Positions 17,489-28,059 of a DNA stretch of 64,000 nt are shown piece after piece. The translations under genes and the position numbers were made by a program. The stretch is from positions 1 through 64,000 of the forward strand of contig JAJZRI010000001.1 in NCBI GenBank assembly GCA_021802765.1, read 5' to 3'. Source of the DNA: Microcaldota archaeon. GTDB taxonomy: Archaea > Micrarchaeota > Micrarchaeia > Micrarchaeales > CABMGC01. The notes beneath the pieces are model-generated. The model worked only from the letters and a program-made list of their open reading frames with translations. It was not told the origin of the DNA and did not search any database. Numbering within the stretch: position 1 is the stretch's first letter; every line of letters starts with the position of its first letter.

Positions 17489-19146
17489 GGATGCCGGTAA
17501 TAAGCATAAACAAGAAGTACCTTTACGGGCTCATAGGCCAGAGGATGGATGATGAGAAGCTCGCAGATTACATCTACAAGCTGGGCTTTGAAGTTGAGAG
17601 CCAGGATGAGAAGGAGGCAATTATAGAGATAACTGCAAACAGGCTAGACCTGCTCGACGCAGTGGGGCTGGCAAGGACCATCAAGAACTTCATGCACAAG
17701 TCGAAGAGATTCCATTATGAGATCGAGGACAAGGAGCCCGCCATTACCATAGATGTTGACAGGAGCGTCGGCAGGATAAGGCCGTATATAAGCGGGCTTG
17801 TGGCGCTCAACCTTGAGCTCACCGAGGAGTCCCTGCTCAACCTCATAAACTTCTCCGAAAAGTTCTGCGAGACTTATGGAAGGAACAGGAGGAAGATAGC
17901 CATGGGATTCCACGACATGGGCGCCATAAAAGGAGGCCTGACCTACAAGGCGAGCGAGGACCTCGAATTCGTCCCTCTTGGAAAGCAGGAGAAGATGAAA
18001 TTCAGCAGCGTTCTTGAGAAGGAGGAGAAGGGAAGACAGTATGGGAGCATAATAAAGAACGAGAAGCGCTGCTTCTATCCGTCGCTTTCGGACTCCGAGG
18101 GACCGATAGCGCTCATACCTATACTCAATTCGCAGAGAACAAAGGTGAGCGCATCCACTAAGAGCATGTTCATAGACATAACCGGACTTTCGGAGTATGC
18201 TGTGAATAAGGCAGCCGAGCTGCTCGCTGCAAGCTTCATGGACATGGGCGCTGAGGTAAGAAAGGTCAGGATAAGGCGCAATGACAAGGCCGTGCTTGCA
18301 CCGGAGATGGAGAAGAGGTACATCAACATACCGATAAGCAGGGCGGAGAGGGAGATAGGGGTAGACATAGGATACAACAACATCATATCGCTTGCGAACA
18401 AGATGGGCTACGAGGCGGGCATGGTTGGAAACAAGATCGCATTCAGGATTCCAGAATACAGGCTGGACATCATAGATGCCCAGGACGTGATAGAGGACAT
18501 TGCTATAGGATACGGCTACGATTACATAAATGCGATGCCGATAGCGTACTCGCAGCCCGGGAACCTCGAGAACAGGACACGGTTCAACAGGAAGCTAACT
18601 GACATAATGATTGGCCTGGGCTTCTTCGAGTGCACCAATTCATATCTGACTAACGAGGAGAACAACTTCGACAAGGCGGGACTAAAGAGGGAAAGCCACG
18701 CCATAATGCTCAAGAACTCCAATACGGAGACGATCACGATGATGAGGACGTGGCTTATGCCTTCGCTCCTTAACAACCTAAGGCTATCTAGCCATGAGAG
18801 CATGCCCCAGAACGTCTTCGAGCTCGACATGGCCTTTAGCGTCGCTGAAGGAAAACCTGTGGAGTCTTACAGGCTTGCTGCGGTGTCCGTTAGCCCGAAG
18901 TCGAACTTCAACGAAATGAAGGCGATGGTCGAGGGAATGCTTTATGCCGCTGGAGTGGACTGTGATATATCAGAATTCAATCATCCGGCATTCATAGATG
19001 GAAGATGCGCAAAGCTCGCATTCGAGGGAAAGGAGGTGGGCTTCTTCGGCGAATTGCATCCCAGGACGCTGAAGAATTTCGGAATAGAAGAAGCCGCAGT
19101 TGCCATCGAGATGCAGCTTGACCCGATATATCCTAGGAAGAGCTGA
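17485..19146 (+). CDS. pheT: Phenylalanyl-tRNA synthetase beta subunit (archaeal type)
   Basis: ITANRLDLLDAVGLAR, B3/B4 and B5 domain motifs; overlaps pheS by 4 bp. Confidence 0.95.
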   Translation: MRMPVISINKKYLYGLIGQRMDDEKLADYIYKLGFEVESQDEKEAIIEITANRLDLLDAVGLARTIKNFMHKSKRFHYEIEDKEPAITIDVDRSVGRIRPYISGLVALNLELTEESLLNLINFSEKFCETYGRNRRKIAMGFHDMGAIKGGLTYKASEDLEFVPLGKQEKMKFSSVLEKEEKGRQYGSIIKNEKRCFYPSLSDSEGPIALIPILNSQRTKVSASTKSMFIDITGLSEYAVNKAAELLAASFMDMGAEVRKVRIRRNDKAVLAPEMEKRYINIPISRAEREIGVDIGYNNIISLANKMGYEAGMVGNKIAFRIPEYRLDIIDAQDVIEDIAIGYGYDYINAMPIAYSQPGNLENRTRFNRKLTDIMIGLGFFECTNSYLTNEENNFDKAGLKRESHAIMLKNSNTETITMMRTWLMPSLLNNLRLSSHESMPQNVFELDMAFSVAEGKPVESYRLAAVSVSPKSNFNEMKAMVEGMLYAAGVDCDISEFNHPAFIDGRCAKLAFEGKEVGFFGELHPRTLKNFGIEEAAVAIEMQLDPIYPRKS

Positions 19147-20365
19147 ATGTTGAATAGGAGGCAATGGTGGCTACTTCTGCCTTCTCGAGCTTGTAGGTCC
19201 TCTCGAAGTACTCCTGCACCGTCTCCGCGCCAAATGCCTCGATCGCCTTGTTTATTATCACGCTCAGTAGCGGCAGGTGGTCGCTTATTATCACCTTCCT
19301 GCTGGCGTGCAGCTCCGGCGCGAGCTTGAGTGCTATCTTGTTTATCGTCTCCCTGCTTGACTTTGTCTTGCTGAGCCTGCTTATCCTTGAAGGGAATGCG
19401 TAAGGCGTGAGCCTGCTGACGTTGCCGTTGCTTGCAAGCGCGACTCCGGAAGACATGATTATGCTCGCATACCTTAGGTATCCGTAGTAGCTCTTCCTAG
19501 ACGCCTTCTCGCTGAACATGCTCGCCTTGGACAGGTTATCGTACGCATCATATATTGACATCTTGGAGAGGTACTTGTTTGGTATGTTCTGGCCTATCCA
19601 GTTGAGCAGCATGTCAATGTCGACCTCTGAGGAGATGGTGGCGTTCCTTGCGATGTCGAAGCTGCCCGAATAGAAGATCTTGTCCAGGACCTTGAATATC
19701 TCCGACTTGCGGTCTCTTATCCCCAGATATTCTATAAGGTCAGGATTCGCTCCAGCCATCAGCTCGAGGTCGTTTATCGCCCCGCGCACATCGCCGTTGC
19801 TCCTCTTGGCTATCTCGAGCAGTATCTCCTTTTGCACGTCGGCCTTCTCTGCTAAGGCTATCTTTTCAAGCAGTCCTAGCACCTCTGCCGTATCAGGTCT
19901 CTTGAATTCTACCTTATCCACGCTCTCCCTAAGAAAGCTCACCTTCCTGCCCCAGAAGTCGGTGGCTATGAATATCACCGGATGCCTCGATTCCCTGATC
20001 AGCTGTAGTATGGTCCTTTCGGATCCCGAGTCCAGTCGCGAGAGCTCGTCTATCTCATCAAATATTATTAGGCTGCGCTTGCTGAAGAGTCCGCGCGTGG
20101 TGGCAAGCGGGAGCACCTTCTTGCTCAGGGATTCCGAGTCGCGGTAGTCGCTCGCATTTAGTTCAACAAGATCGAAGCCGTTTGAGTAGGCGATCGCATG
20201 CGCAGCTGCAGTCTTCCCTGTTCCTGAAGGCCCATAGATCATGATTGCGCGGGTGCGCTTTCCCTCTATCGCAGCTATCCCGAACTGCGCAAGCTTGCTC
20301 TTTGCAAGCTCGTTTCCGATTATGCCATTGAGAGTATAAGGGGTATATTTTTCACAGAGGGTCAT
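19133..20365 (-). CDS. rfcL: Replication factor C large subunit
   Basis: YGPSGTGKTAAAHAIA, IIFDEIDELSR, RSNGDVRGAINDLE. Confidence 0.94.
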   Translation of the reverse strand: MTLCEKYTPYTLNGIIGNELAKSKLAQFGIAAIEGKRTRAIMIYGPSGTGKTAAAHAIAYSNGFDLVELNASDYRDSESLSKKVLPLATTRGLFSKRSLIIFDEIDELSRLDSGSERTILQLIRESRHPVIFIATDFWGRKVSFLRESVDKVEFKRPDTAEVLGLLEKIALAEKADVQKEILLEIAKRSNGDVRGAINDLELMAGANPDLIEYLGIRDRKSEIFKVLDKIFYSGSFDIARNATISSEVDIDMLLNWIGQNIPNKYLSKMSIYDAYDNLSKASMFSEKASRKSYYGYLRYASIIMSSGVALASNGNVSRLTPYAFPSRISRLSKTKSSRETINKIALKLAPELHASRKVIISDHLPLLSVIINKAIEAFGAETVQEYFERTYKLEKAEVATIASYSTFSSS

Positions 20366-20426
20366 GATGACTACCGATAGTTAGCAATATATAATAAATG
20401 ATGCAGTGAAGATAAGATAAATGTTT

Positions 20427-20501
20427 GCTCCGATCATCTAGTTCGGTCAAGGATGCAGCCCTCTCACGGCTGAAACCCGGGTTCAAATCCCGGTCGGAGC
20501 A
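20427..20501 (+). tRNA. tRNA-Glu(CTC)
   Basis: Acceptor GCTCCGA/TCGGAGC, anticodon arm CAGCC-CTCTCAC-GGCTG, T-arm CCGGG-TTCAAAT-CCCGG, discriminator A. Confidence 0.93.
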
Positions 20502-20673
20502 GATAATATTGAAATTGATTGGGACTTTGTCTAATTATCAAAAGCTACATAATTTAATATTTGAACCTGCGGACAAGTGCATAATAAATATATTTAATTT
20601 GATAGGAATTAGTAGATTTATGATTGGATTCTTATCACAGCATTTGCCAGTTCAACCAGATCGGGTATGAACA

Positions 20674-22425
20674 ATGTCAATATTTAATATAAAGGTACGC
20701 AAACTGGAGTATTTCGAAAAGTGGCTTATTCTAGGAATAATGATAGGAGTAGCGGCAGGAATAGGCGCAATAATATTCTATTACTTGATAGTATATGTGC
20801 AAAGCCTTTTTCTTGGTGGAATCGTTGGGATGACAGTACCTACGGCATCCGGGGAAGGCAGCAGTAGATTCGTGCAAGGCAACTTCCTCTTAGTACCAGT
20901 TTCCATAATACTAGGTGGACTGCTTTCTGGTTTTCTTGTTTACAAGTTTGCTCCTGAAGCAGAAGGCCATGGAACTGACGCTATAATAAACTCATTCCAC
21001 AACAAGAATGGCGAGATCAGGCGCAGGGTGCCAATAGTAAAGGCGATATCCTCTGCGATCACCATAGGTTCCGGTGGTAGCGCAGGCAGAGAAGGACCTA
21101 CAGCGCAGATTGCATCTGGCATAGGCTCATTCCTTGCTGACTTGCTAAAACTCACTAAAAAGGAGAGACGAATTGCAATATTGGTCGGAGCGGGGGCAGG
21201 AATAGGTACCATATTCAAAGCACCGATAGGCGGTGCCCTGCTTGCCGTAGAAGTTCCATACAAAAGAGATTTCGAGACTTCGGCCCTGTTCCCAGCAATA
21301 GTTGCAAGCGCAGTTGGATATTCAATATTTGGATCCATAGTTGGCTTCCAGCCGATCTTCGGATACTATCTTGGTGTATTCAACCCATTAAATCTGCCAC
21401 TCTATGCGGTGCTAGGCATAGGAACAGGCATCTTCGCAATAATATATGTAAAATTTTTCTACTACATTCATGATAAATTCAAGTCGTTTAAAATAAGCAA
21501 CTACTACAAGCCCGCCATAGGCGCAGTTGTAGTTGGCATGCTGGCGATTCTATTTCCAGAAATAATGAGTGTGGGGTACGGATGGGTGCAGCTCATGGTA
21601 AACGGCAGTATTTCTTCGTTTCCGACATTTGGCCTTCCAATACTTCTTATACTAATATTTCTTCCATTTGCAAAGATAGTTGCAACTGCATTCTCAATAG
21701 GCACTGGGGGTAGCGGAGGGGTATTTGCCCCAGGAATATTTGTGGGAGCTTCAGTAGGGCTTCTTTTTGGCATGCTGTTTCATACGATCTTCCCTGGCCT
21801 AGTCACCTCAGTTGCACCTTTTGTGATAGTGGGTATGCTGGCGTTGATGGGCGGAGCAGGAAAAATTCCCATATCGGTATTACTCATGATAACTGAGATG
21901 ACTGGTAGCCTTCAGCTCCTGCCAGCAGCGATGATTGCCGTATCAATGTCCTACCTCATATCAGGCCAAAGCACACTTTACCGCTCACAAGTAGCCACAA
22001 GGGAGGAATCGCCTGTGCACATGAACGAATATCAAAAACCAATACTAGAAAATGTAAAGTTAAAGGATCTTCAGCTAAATGATATTTCAGTTGATGCAGG
22101 CACGCCAGTTTCCTATGCAATTAAGCGCATGAAGGAACTTGGCATCTCTTCGATGCCAGTTGTGGACAAAACTCAAAGAAAAAAGCGAGTAGGAATGATA
22201 GCACTACTCAATATACATAGCATCCATTCAAAAAAAGTTAGGGCAGTAGCTACATGGGATATTAGGATGGTTAAACTAGACAGCAGTGGAAGAGTCGCAC
22301 TGGATGTCATGTCAGAAATGAAAACGACATGGGTTGCGGTGGAGAATGGCAGTGAGTATGTTGGTTGCATAACCCTCAAGCAGATTGTCAATGAATACAA
22401 GAAGCGGCTTGAAATGCATGACTAA
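20674..22425 (+). CDS. ClC-family chloride channel/transporter with C-terminal CBS domains
   Basis: GSGGSAGREGPTAQIASGIGS, GTGGSGGVFAPGIFVGA, TEMTGSLQLLPA, CBS pair. Confidence 0.95.
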   Translation: MSIFNIKVRKLEYFEKWLILGIMIGVAAGIGAIIFYYLIVYVQSLFLGGIVGMTVPTASGEGSSRFVQGNFLLVPVSIILGGLLSGFLVYKFAPEAEGHGTDAIINSFHNKNGEIRRRVPIVKAISSAITIGSGGSAGREGPTAQIASGIGSFLADLLKLTKKERRIAILVGAGAGIGTIFKAPIGGALLAVEVPYKRDFETSALFPAIVASAVGYSIFGSIVGFQPIFGYYLGVFNPLNLPLYAVLGIGTGIFAIIYVKFFYYIHDKFKSFKISNYYKPAIGAVVVGMLAILFPEIMSVGYGWVQLMVNGSISSFPTFGLPILLILIFLPFAKIVATAFSIGTGGSGGVFAPGIFVGASVGLLFGMLFHTIFPGLVTSVAPFVIVGMLALMGGAGKIPISVLLMITEMTGSLQLLPAAMIAVSMSYLISGQSTLYRSQVATREESPVHMNEYQKPILENVKLKDLQLNDISVDAGTPVSYAIKRMKELGISSMPVVDKTQRKKRVGMIALLNIHSIHSKKVRAVATWDIRMVKLDSSGRVALDVMSEMKTTWVAVENGSEYVGCITLKQIVNEYKKRLEMHD

Positions 22426-22689
22426 TTGCCGCAGAGGCATCTTTTAGGTAGAGAAAGTCGAAAAGACTCAAAAATTAGATAACGGGCCTTAAATAATTGC
22501 GCTCAGATTAGGCCTTTGCTAATACTACTTTTAGTCGATTAGATATTTACAACTGTAAACAAAAGCTCAAACTTGATCTAAGCATTTTTGGAATCGCAGC
22601 GTAATTATCTGACAGGCTTATTTGTAGATAAACTATAAATATCAGGCAAGACCTACTCGTTTTTAATTAACTGTAGACTTGGGGGAATT

Positions 22690-24456
22690 GTGATGCTCTT
22701 TAGGCATGCGACGCGGTCTTTCTCAAAAACCGCAGCTAGCAAAGTGCAGCAAGTAGCTGCAACGCCAGACTCAAAAATAGATGTCAACAAGGCTTTTTCT
22801 CCAGTAATGGACTTCGGGAATCCTGCCCTGTACGAACTTCTCACGGAGTCTGCAAAACGCAGCCCCAACAATCCATGCGTATACTATCAAGGAAAGACGC
22901 TGACCTATGCCGAAGTTGATGACCTTTCATCGCGATTCGCTTCCGGACTCAAGTCCCTTGGACTTGAAAAGGGAGATCGCGTGGCGATGGTTCTTCCAAA
23001 TACTCCGCAGTTTGTGATATCATACTTTGGAATAATGAAGGCCGGCGGGGTCGTGGTGCCCTGCAGCGTTCTCTACAAGCCTGAAGAGCTTGAGCATCAG
23101 CTAAAGGATTCGGGCGCGACGTTTGTGATAGGGACCAACAACGTAGTGACCAGCAAATCAAAGAAGGACGGAAAGACCGTGAAGACAAGCACTGACTTAT
23201 TCGAGAGCCTTGAATACTGCCGCGAGAAGCTGGATATCAAGCAGGTGATAACCACAAGCGTTACAGATTATCTCCCGGGAGTCAAGAGCCATCTTGCATG
23301 GCTCAAGGGGATAAAGATGGTTGCACGCGCGGGAGCAGTTGACTTCAAGCGGCTCGTCAAATCAAATGGACCAATTGAGAGCCTCAATCTGGTGTCAGAC
23401 TCGCGAAACGAGACTGCGCTCATACAGTACACTGGGGGTACTACTGGAGTGAGCAAGGGCGCAATGCTCACAAATTATAATCTATACTCAAATGCCAGGT
23501 ACATATCTGCCTCGTTTCCCATGACTGGCAATGACGTTTCTATGTGCGTGCTACCGCTTTATCACATATATGGCATGACGGCAACTATGAACAGCGCGAT
23601 AAGCGCAGGGGCAAAGCTCGTGCTCCTTCCAAACTTCCATGTGAAGGAGGTCATGAAGGCGATAGAGAAGCAGGACGTGACGATATTCTGCGCTGTTCCA
23701 GCGATATACAATGCGATTATAAGCAACCCAAAGTCCGGAAAGTACGATCTTAGCTCTGTTCGAGCATGCGTATCAGGAGGCGCTGGACTTCCTGAGGCCA
23801 TACGGGACAAGTTCGTCAAGCTCACCGGCGGAACTCTTGTTGAAGGCTATGGCCTTACAGAAGCGAGCCCTCTTGCAATATGCAACCCTCTGCACGACGG
23901 AGCTGCAAAGGCTGGATCGATAGGAGTGCCGATACCGGAAACCGAGGCCAGGATAGTGGACATCGATGACCACAGCAAGATCCTTGGAGTTGGCGAAGCT
24001 GGAGAGCTTGCAATACGCGGGCCGCAGGTCATGAAGGGATACTACAACAGGCCCGAGGAGACTGCAAAGGTCATGATTGATGACGGCTTCATGCTAACGG
24101 GCGATGTAGCTCGGGTCGACGAGAATGGACGCGTCTACATAGAGGACAGGAAGAAGGACATGATCAACGTCGGCGGATTGAAGGTATATCCTAAGGAGGT
24201 GGAAGAGGTTCTTTTCAGCAATGGCGCTGTCGTGGATGCGGCTGCAGTAGCTTATCCTGATTCATTTAGCGGGGAGGTGGTCAAGGCATTCATAGTGCTC
24301 AAGCCCGGCGCCAGCATGACTGAGAAGGAGCTCGTAGATTACTGCTCTGAGAAGCTTGCCAAGTACAAGGTGCCAAGGCATGTCGAATTCGTAAGCGAGC
24401 TGCCCAAGACCCTGATAGGCAAGGTAATAAAGAGGGAGCTGCGAGATAGGACTTAA
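22690..24456 (+). CDS. Long-chain acyl-CoA synthetase/AMP-forming ligase
   Basis: YTGGTTGVSKGAMLTNYN, VEGYGLTEASP, DDGFMLTGDVARVDENG, IGKVIKRELRD. Confidence 0.95.
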   Translation: MMLFRHATRSFSKTAASKVQQVAATPDSKIDVNKAFSPVMDFGNPALYELLTESAKRSPNNPCVYYQGKTLTYAEVDDLSSRFASGLKSLGLEKGDRVAMVLPNTPQFVISYFGIMKAGGVVVPCSVLYKPEELEHQLKDSGATFVIGTNNVVTSKSKKDGKTVKTSTDLFESLEYCREKLDIKQVITTSVTDYLPGVKSHLAWLKGIKMVARAGAVDFKRLVKSNGPIESLNLVSDSRNETALIQYTGGTTGVSKGAMLTNYNLYSNARYISASFPMTGNDVSMCVLPLYHIYGMTATMNSAISAGAKLVLLPNFHVKEVMKAIEKQDVTIFCAVPAIYNAIISNPKSGKYDLSSVRACVSGGAGLPEAIRDKFVKLTGGTLVEGYGLTEASPLAICNPLHDGAAKAGSIGVPIPETEARIVDIDDHSKILGVGEAGELAIRGPQVMKGYYNRPEETAKVMIDDGFMLTGDVARVDENGRVYIEDRKKDMINVGGLKVYPKEVEEVLFSNGAVVDAAAVAYPDSFSGEVVKAFIVLKPGASMTEKELVDYCSEKLAKYKVPRHVEFVSELPKTLIGKVIKRELRDRT

Positions 24457-24484
24457 ATCTAGACGTTTTTTAAGAGGATTATGT

Positions 24485-25219
24485 ATGGGGCTTTCTTTTA
24501 GAGTAGGAGCAGCAACAATATCTGGCAGGAGGCATGCCAATCAGGACAGGCTGGTAAACGGGGCAGGGGAGAAGGAGGGTAGGATGCTTTTTGCAGTATT
24601 TGATGGTGTCACAAACAGCGCGACCATAAAAGGCGACGGCGCAGTTGCAGCGGAAGCGGCAATGAACCTGCTTAGGGATTCTGATCCTGGAACGAAACTT
24701 TCGGATGCGGTGCGTGAAGTGCACAGGGGGATGCTGGAGATGAAAAGGTACGTGCCGATAATAGGAGAGACCACCGTCGTCGCGGCAAGGATAACGGGAA
24801 ACATGGTGGAGATTGCAAATGTGGGCGATTCGCCGGTGCACCTGCTAAGAGCAGGTAAGATGCGCAGGCTTTATACGCCTGACCTTGGGCACTTTGGCGG
24901 CCTCGTGCAGGCGCTTGGCTTTGATGAATCCATGAAGGTGCATGGAAGGTCTATGAAGATTATTCCTGATGATGTAATTGTGCTGGCCTCTGACGGGCTG
25001 ATGAAGAGCATAAAATCATACATATGGCCAAGTGAGAAGAACATGGGCAAGTACGTGACTAGGACAATACTCACTTACGGGGAGATAATGAATGCTGTTG
25101 AAAGCAGCAGCCACATGGATGCTGCAGCCGAAAGGCTCCTCAAGGAAGCTGCAAAGAAGAGGCCGGACATAGACGATGACAGGACAGTGATAGTCATACG
25201 TGCGCTAAGGGCAGATTAG
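24485..25219 (+). CDS. PP2C-family serine/threonine protein phosphatase
   Basis: RRHANQDRLVNG, FAVFDGVT, VANVGDSPVHLLRAG-like (IANVGDSPVHLL), ASDGLMK, DDDRTVIVIR. Confidence 0.9.
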   Translation: MGLSFRVGAATISGRRHANQDRLVNGAGEKEGRMLFAVFDGVTNSATIKGDGAVAAEAAMNLLRDSDPGTKLSDAVREVHRGMLEMKRYVPIIGETTVVAARITGNMVEIANVGDSPVHLLRAGKMRRLYTPDLGHFGGLVQALGFDESMKVHGRSMKIIPDDVIVLASDGLMKSIKSYIWPSEKNMGKYVTRTILTYGEIMNAVESSSHMDAAAERLLKEAAKKRPDIDDDRTVIVIRALRAD

Positions 25220-25924
25220 ATGGTAAAGCTCATCGTCAAGGAGAATTACTCGGCCATGTCCAAGGAGGCATTCAATATTTTTAGGGGCAGATTTGATTCC
25301 GCAAGGGTGTTGGGCTTTGCGACAGGCAGCACGCCGCTCAAGCTTTACGAACTAATATCTGAAGAGGCAAGATCCGGAAGGATCTCATTTGAGGGGAAGC
25401 TGACCTTCAACCTTGATGAATATTGCGGAGTTGATCCTTTTGACAGCGCCAGCTTTAGACATTACATGGATCATAATCTCTTCCTAAATGTGAATATGAA
25501 TCCAAATAGCATACACTTTCCTGATTCGAAGTCCGATCCAAAGACTGCTGCAAAACAGTATAGGGAGGAGTACCTAAGATACGGTCCAATAGACCTGCAG
25601 ATTCTTGGGATTGGCCGAAATGGACATATTGCATTCAATGAACCAGGGGCTATGCCCGACTCGGTGACAAGAGTTGTAGAGCTCTCGGATGATACGCTCA
25701 GGGTCAATATGCCAAAAGGCAATAAGGCAGTGACAATGGGCATTAAGGAGATACTTGAATCCAGGACGATATTGCTGCTTGCTTCCGGCAAGGAGAAGGG
25801 ACTGGCGCTAAGGAAGGCATTGCGGGATTCCCCAAATACGGCAGTGCCTGCGTCTTTCCTACAGATGCACGATGATGTGACATTTGTGATGGACGAGGAA
25901 GCGGCTTCAATGCTCGATGCGTGA
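25220..25924 (+). CDS. nagB: Glucosamine-6-phosphate deaminase (NagB-like)
   Basis: GFATGSTPLKLYELI, FNLDEYCGV, LGIGRNGHIAFNEPG. Confidence 0.92.
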   Translation: MVKLIVKENYSAMSKEAFNIFRGRFDSARVLGFATGSTPLKLYELISEEARSGRISFEGKLTFNLDEYCGVDPFDSASFRHYMDHNLFLNVNMNPNSIHFPDSKSDPKTAAKQYREEYLRYGPIDLQILGIGRNGHIAFNEPGAMPDSVTRVVELSDDTLRVNMPKGNKAVTMGIKEILESRTILLLASGKEKGLALRKALRDSPNTAVPASFLQMHDDVTFVMDEEAASMLDA

Positions 25925-26009
25925 TTTTATTTCTCCTGCGCCTTGGAGAGCTTAAGAAGGGATTTGGCTCCTAAGAAAAGTTAATATTATCATTTGGCAA
26001 TAGGTTATC

Positions 26010-26345
26010 ATGAAGGATCTGGATAACGCCATGGAGAACCTGCGCGAGCTTGAGGAGCGTGAGAACCGCGGCTTTTCTGTCAATAACGGGCAAAAAAAGG
26101 CGCTTATAGGAAAGGTTGAGCAGTTCTACAGCAAGATAGGCGTTGTCGCAATAACGCTAAGCGCAGAGCTTAAGGTGGGAGACCTAATAGAGATAGGCAG
26201 CGACGACGAGGCGATAAGGCAGCGTATATCCAGCATGCAGATAGAGCGCGAGGATGTTGAGGAGGCCTCAGCAGGAGACTCGGTGGGGATTAAGGTTAAG
26301 CACCCTGTGGAAGTCAACAGCAATGTATACAGAATAGAAGCTTAG
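26010..26345 (+). CDS. EF-Tu domain-2-like stand-alone protein
   Basis: IGKVEQFYSKIGVVAITLSAELKVGDLIEIGSDDE…ASAGDSVGIKV. Confidence 0.7.
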   Translation: MKDLDNAMENLRELEERENRGFSVNNGQKKALIGKVEQFYSKIGVVAITLSAELKVGDLIEIGSDDEAIRQRISSMQIEREDVEEASAGDSVGIKVKHPVEVNSNVYRIEA

Positions 26346-26980
26346 AACCCAAGCACTTCCTTAACAAGCACTATGCTTATCCTTCCTGGACGCTCTTTCT
26401 CAATTATAAGTATCTTGTTTAGGCTTGTGCCCATACCGTAGGCCTTCTTTGCCCTTTCATCCTCCAGAGGTATGGCATGCTCATGTATCCTCTTGAAGGC
26501 TGCATCGAGATCCTTGACTATCTTATTCGTGCCTACGACAATGATCAGGTGCGCTGCGCCGTAAGCGTATAATCCCACCTGGCTCCCGGAGGCTGATGCC
26601 GTGACCATCCTTCCGTCCAAAGTTACCGCCTGAACGCTTCCAACGCCCCAGTCCGCGCTTGATGCGCGACGCCTCATCGCATCCCTTACATCCTTGCTGC
26701 CTGTTGAAAGTATCTCCTTCCTAAGCGACTTGTAGCGCCCTTCCATGAGCATGTCCTTTATCCCTGTCTGATGAAGCGTTATCGATGATGCGTCCATGAC
26801 CTCGGATCCCTCGGGTATCAGCTCCTCCACCTTCCTTTTTGCCTCTGTTGAATCTTTCACCACGAAGACCTCAAATCCATGGCTTCTAAGCGCATCTGTA
26901 GTCTTGGCTATTGTATCGTCGTCTGCGAGCTTGTTCCATTCCATAAGTACACCATTGTTGTTGCGAGCATAAATGCGCAT
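26342..26980 (-). CDS. LUD-domain (DUF162/LutC-like) protein
   Basis: GSEVMDASSITLHQTGI, ADWGVGSVQAVTLDGRMVTASASGSQVG, IIVVGTNKIVKDLD. Confidence 0.8.
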   Translation of the reverse strand: MRIYARNNNGVLMEWNKLADDDTIAKTTDALRSHGFEVFVVKDSTEAKRKVEELIPEGSEVMDASSITLHQTGIKDMLMEGRYKSLRKEILSTGSKDVRDAMRRRASSADWGVGSVQAVTLDGRMVTASASGSQVGLYAYGAAHLIIVVGTNKIVKDLDAAFKRIHEHAIPLEDERAKKAYGMGTSLNKILIIEKERPGRISIVLVKEVLGF

Positions 26981-27028
26981 TTTAGCTATATAAATGTATA
27001 GGGCACCCTATAGATTGATGGCTGGTGA

Positions 27029-28054
27029 CTATCTAAGTATTGTAGAGTTGCAGCCCTGTGGAGTCGCGAACATGCCGCTAACTATCAATCGAAGGTAGCC
27101 TATTGCAGGGATGTCATAGACGACGCTTCCTGCAACGGCGCTTTGCGCTATTGGATAGTTGATGAACTGGATGTCAAGGCCCGGATTGTTGTCCCCTTTT
27201 GTTAGAAGATAGTACTGGTTGCCGACCTTTATGGCAGCTACAAGGCGGTGTATTATGTCTCCAGTGAACGAGTCGTTGCTTGTTGTCCTGTAGACTATTA
27301 TCGGATTGCTGTAGTTCTCGGTTATCGTCGTGTTTGCTATGCTTATCCGGTTCGTCTGCGCTGAGTATGCGCTTGCTCCGCCGGCGATGCTCACGTTCAC
27401 TATCGAGTAATTGTATTGGATCAGGTTCGCACCTTGTGATTTGACCATGCATTCCTTTATCCTGGAATACTGCCCTGAAGATTCAAATGTATCTATGCAC
27501 CTGGTGTTGTATAGGGCTATTGGCAGGTTTGGCTGGCCGAATAGCTCACTTATCTGCGAGGGGTTTGATGAGTTGTAGGCAAAAAATGCCAAAAACTCGT
27601 AGTCCATGTTGCTCTGCAGCGCGCTCATCTGCAGCTGGGAGATTGAAACTGTTGGTATCTTGTTTGACTCAAGGAACGCAGTCATGTTTGATATTCCGTG
27701 CAGGATTATGAGATCGCCCCTGTGAAGGGTAGGGAGCATGCTGCAGCTTGCGACGACGTTTATGGGCGATGATGTTCCAAGTATTATCACAAGCAGCATC
27801 CATATCACGACTATTATCACTATTGCGGCTATGACATCGTATAGACTCTTCCTAAGCCCCTCGTCGTTGACGCTCTGCCTGAACTCCTCGATTATGGTAA
27901 AGATCAGAAGTACGAAGGCGATTGCGCCTATGATAGGGTTTGAGAGCAGTATGTAGCCCACTACAGAGAGCACTAGAAAGAGGTAGAGAATGTTGAGCTT
28001 GAGATGGTCCTGCTTGTGGTCCTTTGCTAGCTTTTCTGACTTTGGCTGCCTCAA
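27029..28054 (-). CDS. Signal peptidase I-like protease (archaeal/ER type) with N-terminal TM segments
   Basis: VVASCSMLPTLHRGDLIIL (catalytic Ser box), FTGDIIHRLVAAI (His box), LTKGDNNPGLD. Confidence 0.8.
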   Translation of the reverse strand: MRQPKSEKLAKDHKQDHLKLNILYLFLVLSVVGYILLSNPIIGAIAFVLLIFTIIEEFRQSVNDEGLRKSLYDVIAAIVIIVVIWMLLVIILGTSSPINVVASCSMLPTLHRGDLIILHGISNMTAFLESNKIPTVSISQLQMSALQSNMDYEFLAFFAYNSSNPSQISELFGQPNLPIALYNTRCIDTFESSGQYSRIKECMVKSQGANLIQYNYSIVNVSIAGGASAYSAQTNRISIANTTITENYSNPIIVYRTTSNDSFTGDIIHRLVAAIKVGNQYYLLTKGDNNPGLDIQFINYPIAQSAVAGSVVYDIPAIGYLRLIVSGMFATPQGCNSTILR

Positions 28055-28059
28055 TCAAA

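Noticed and set aside
19147-19329. 60-aa plus ORF after pheT
   Set aside because: Arg/Ser/Pro-rich antisense shadow of rfcL.
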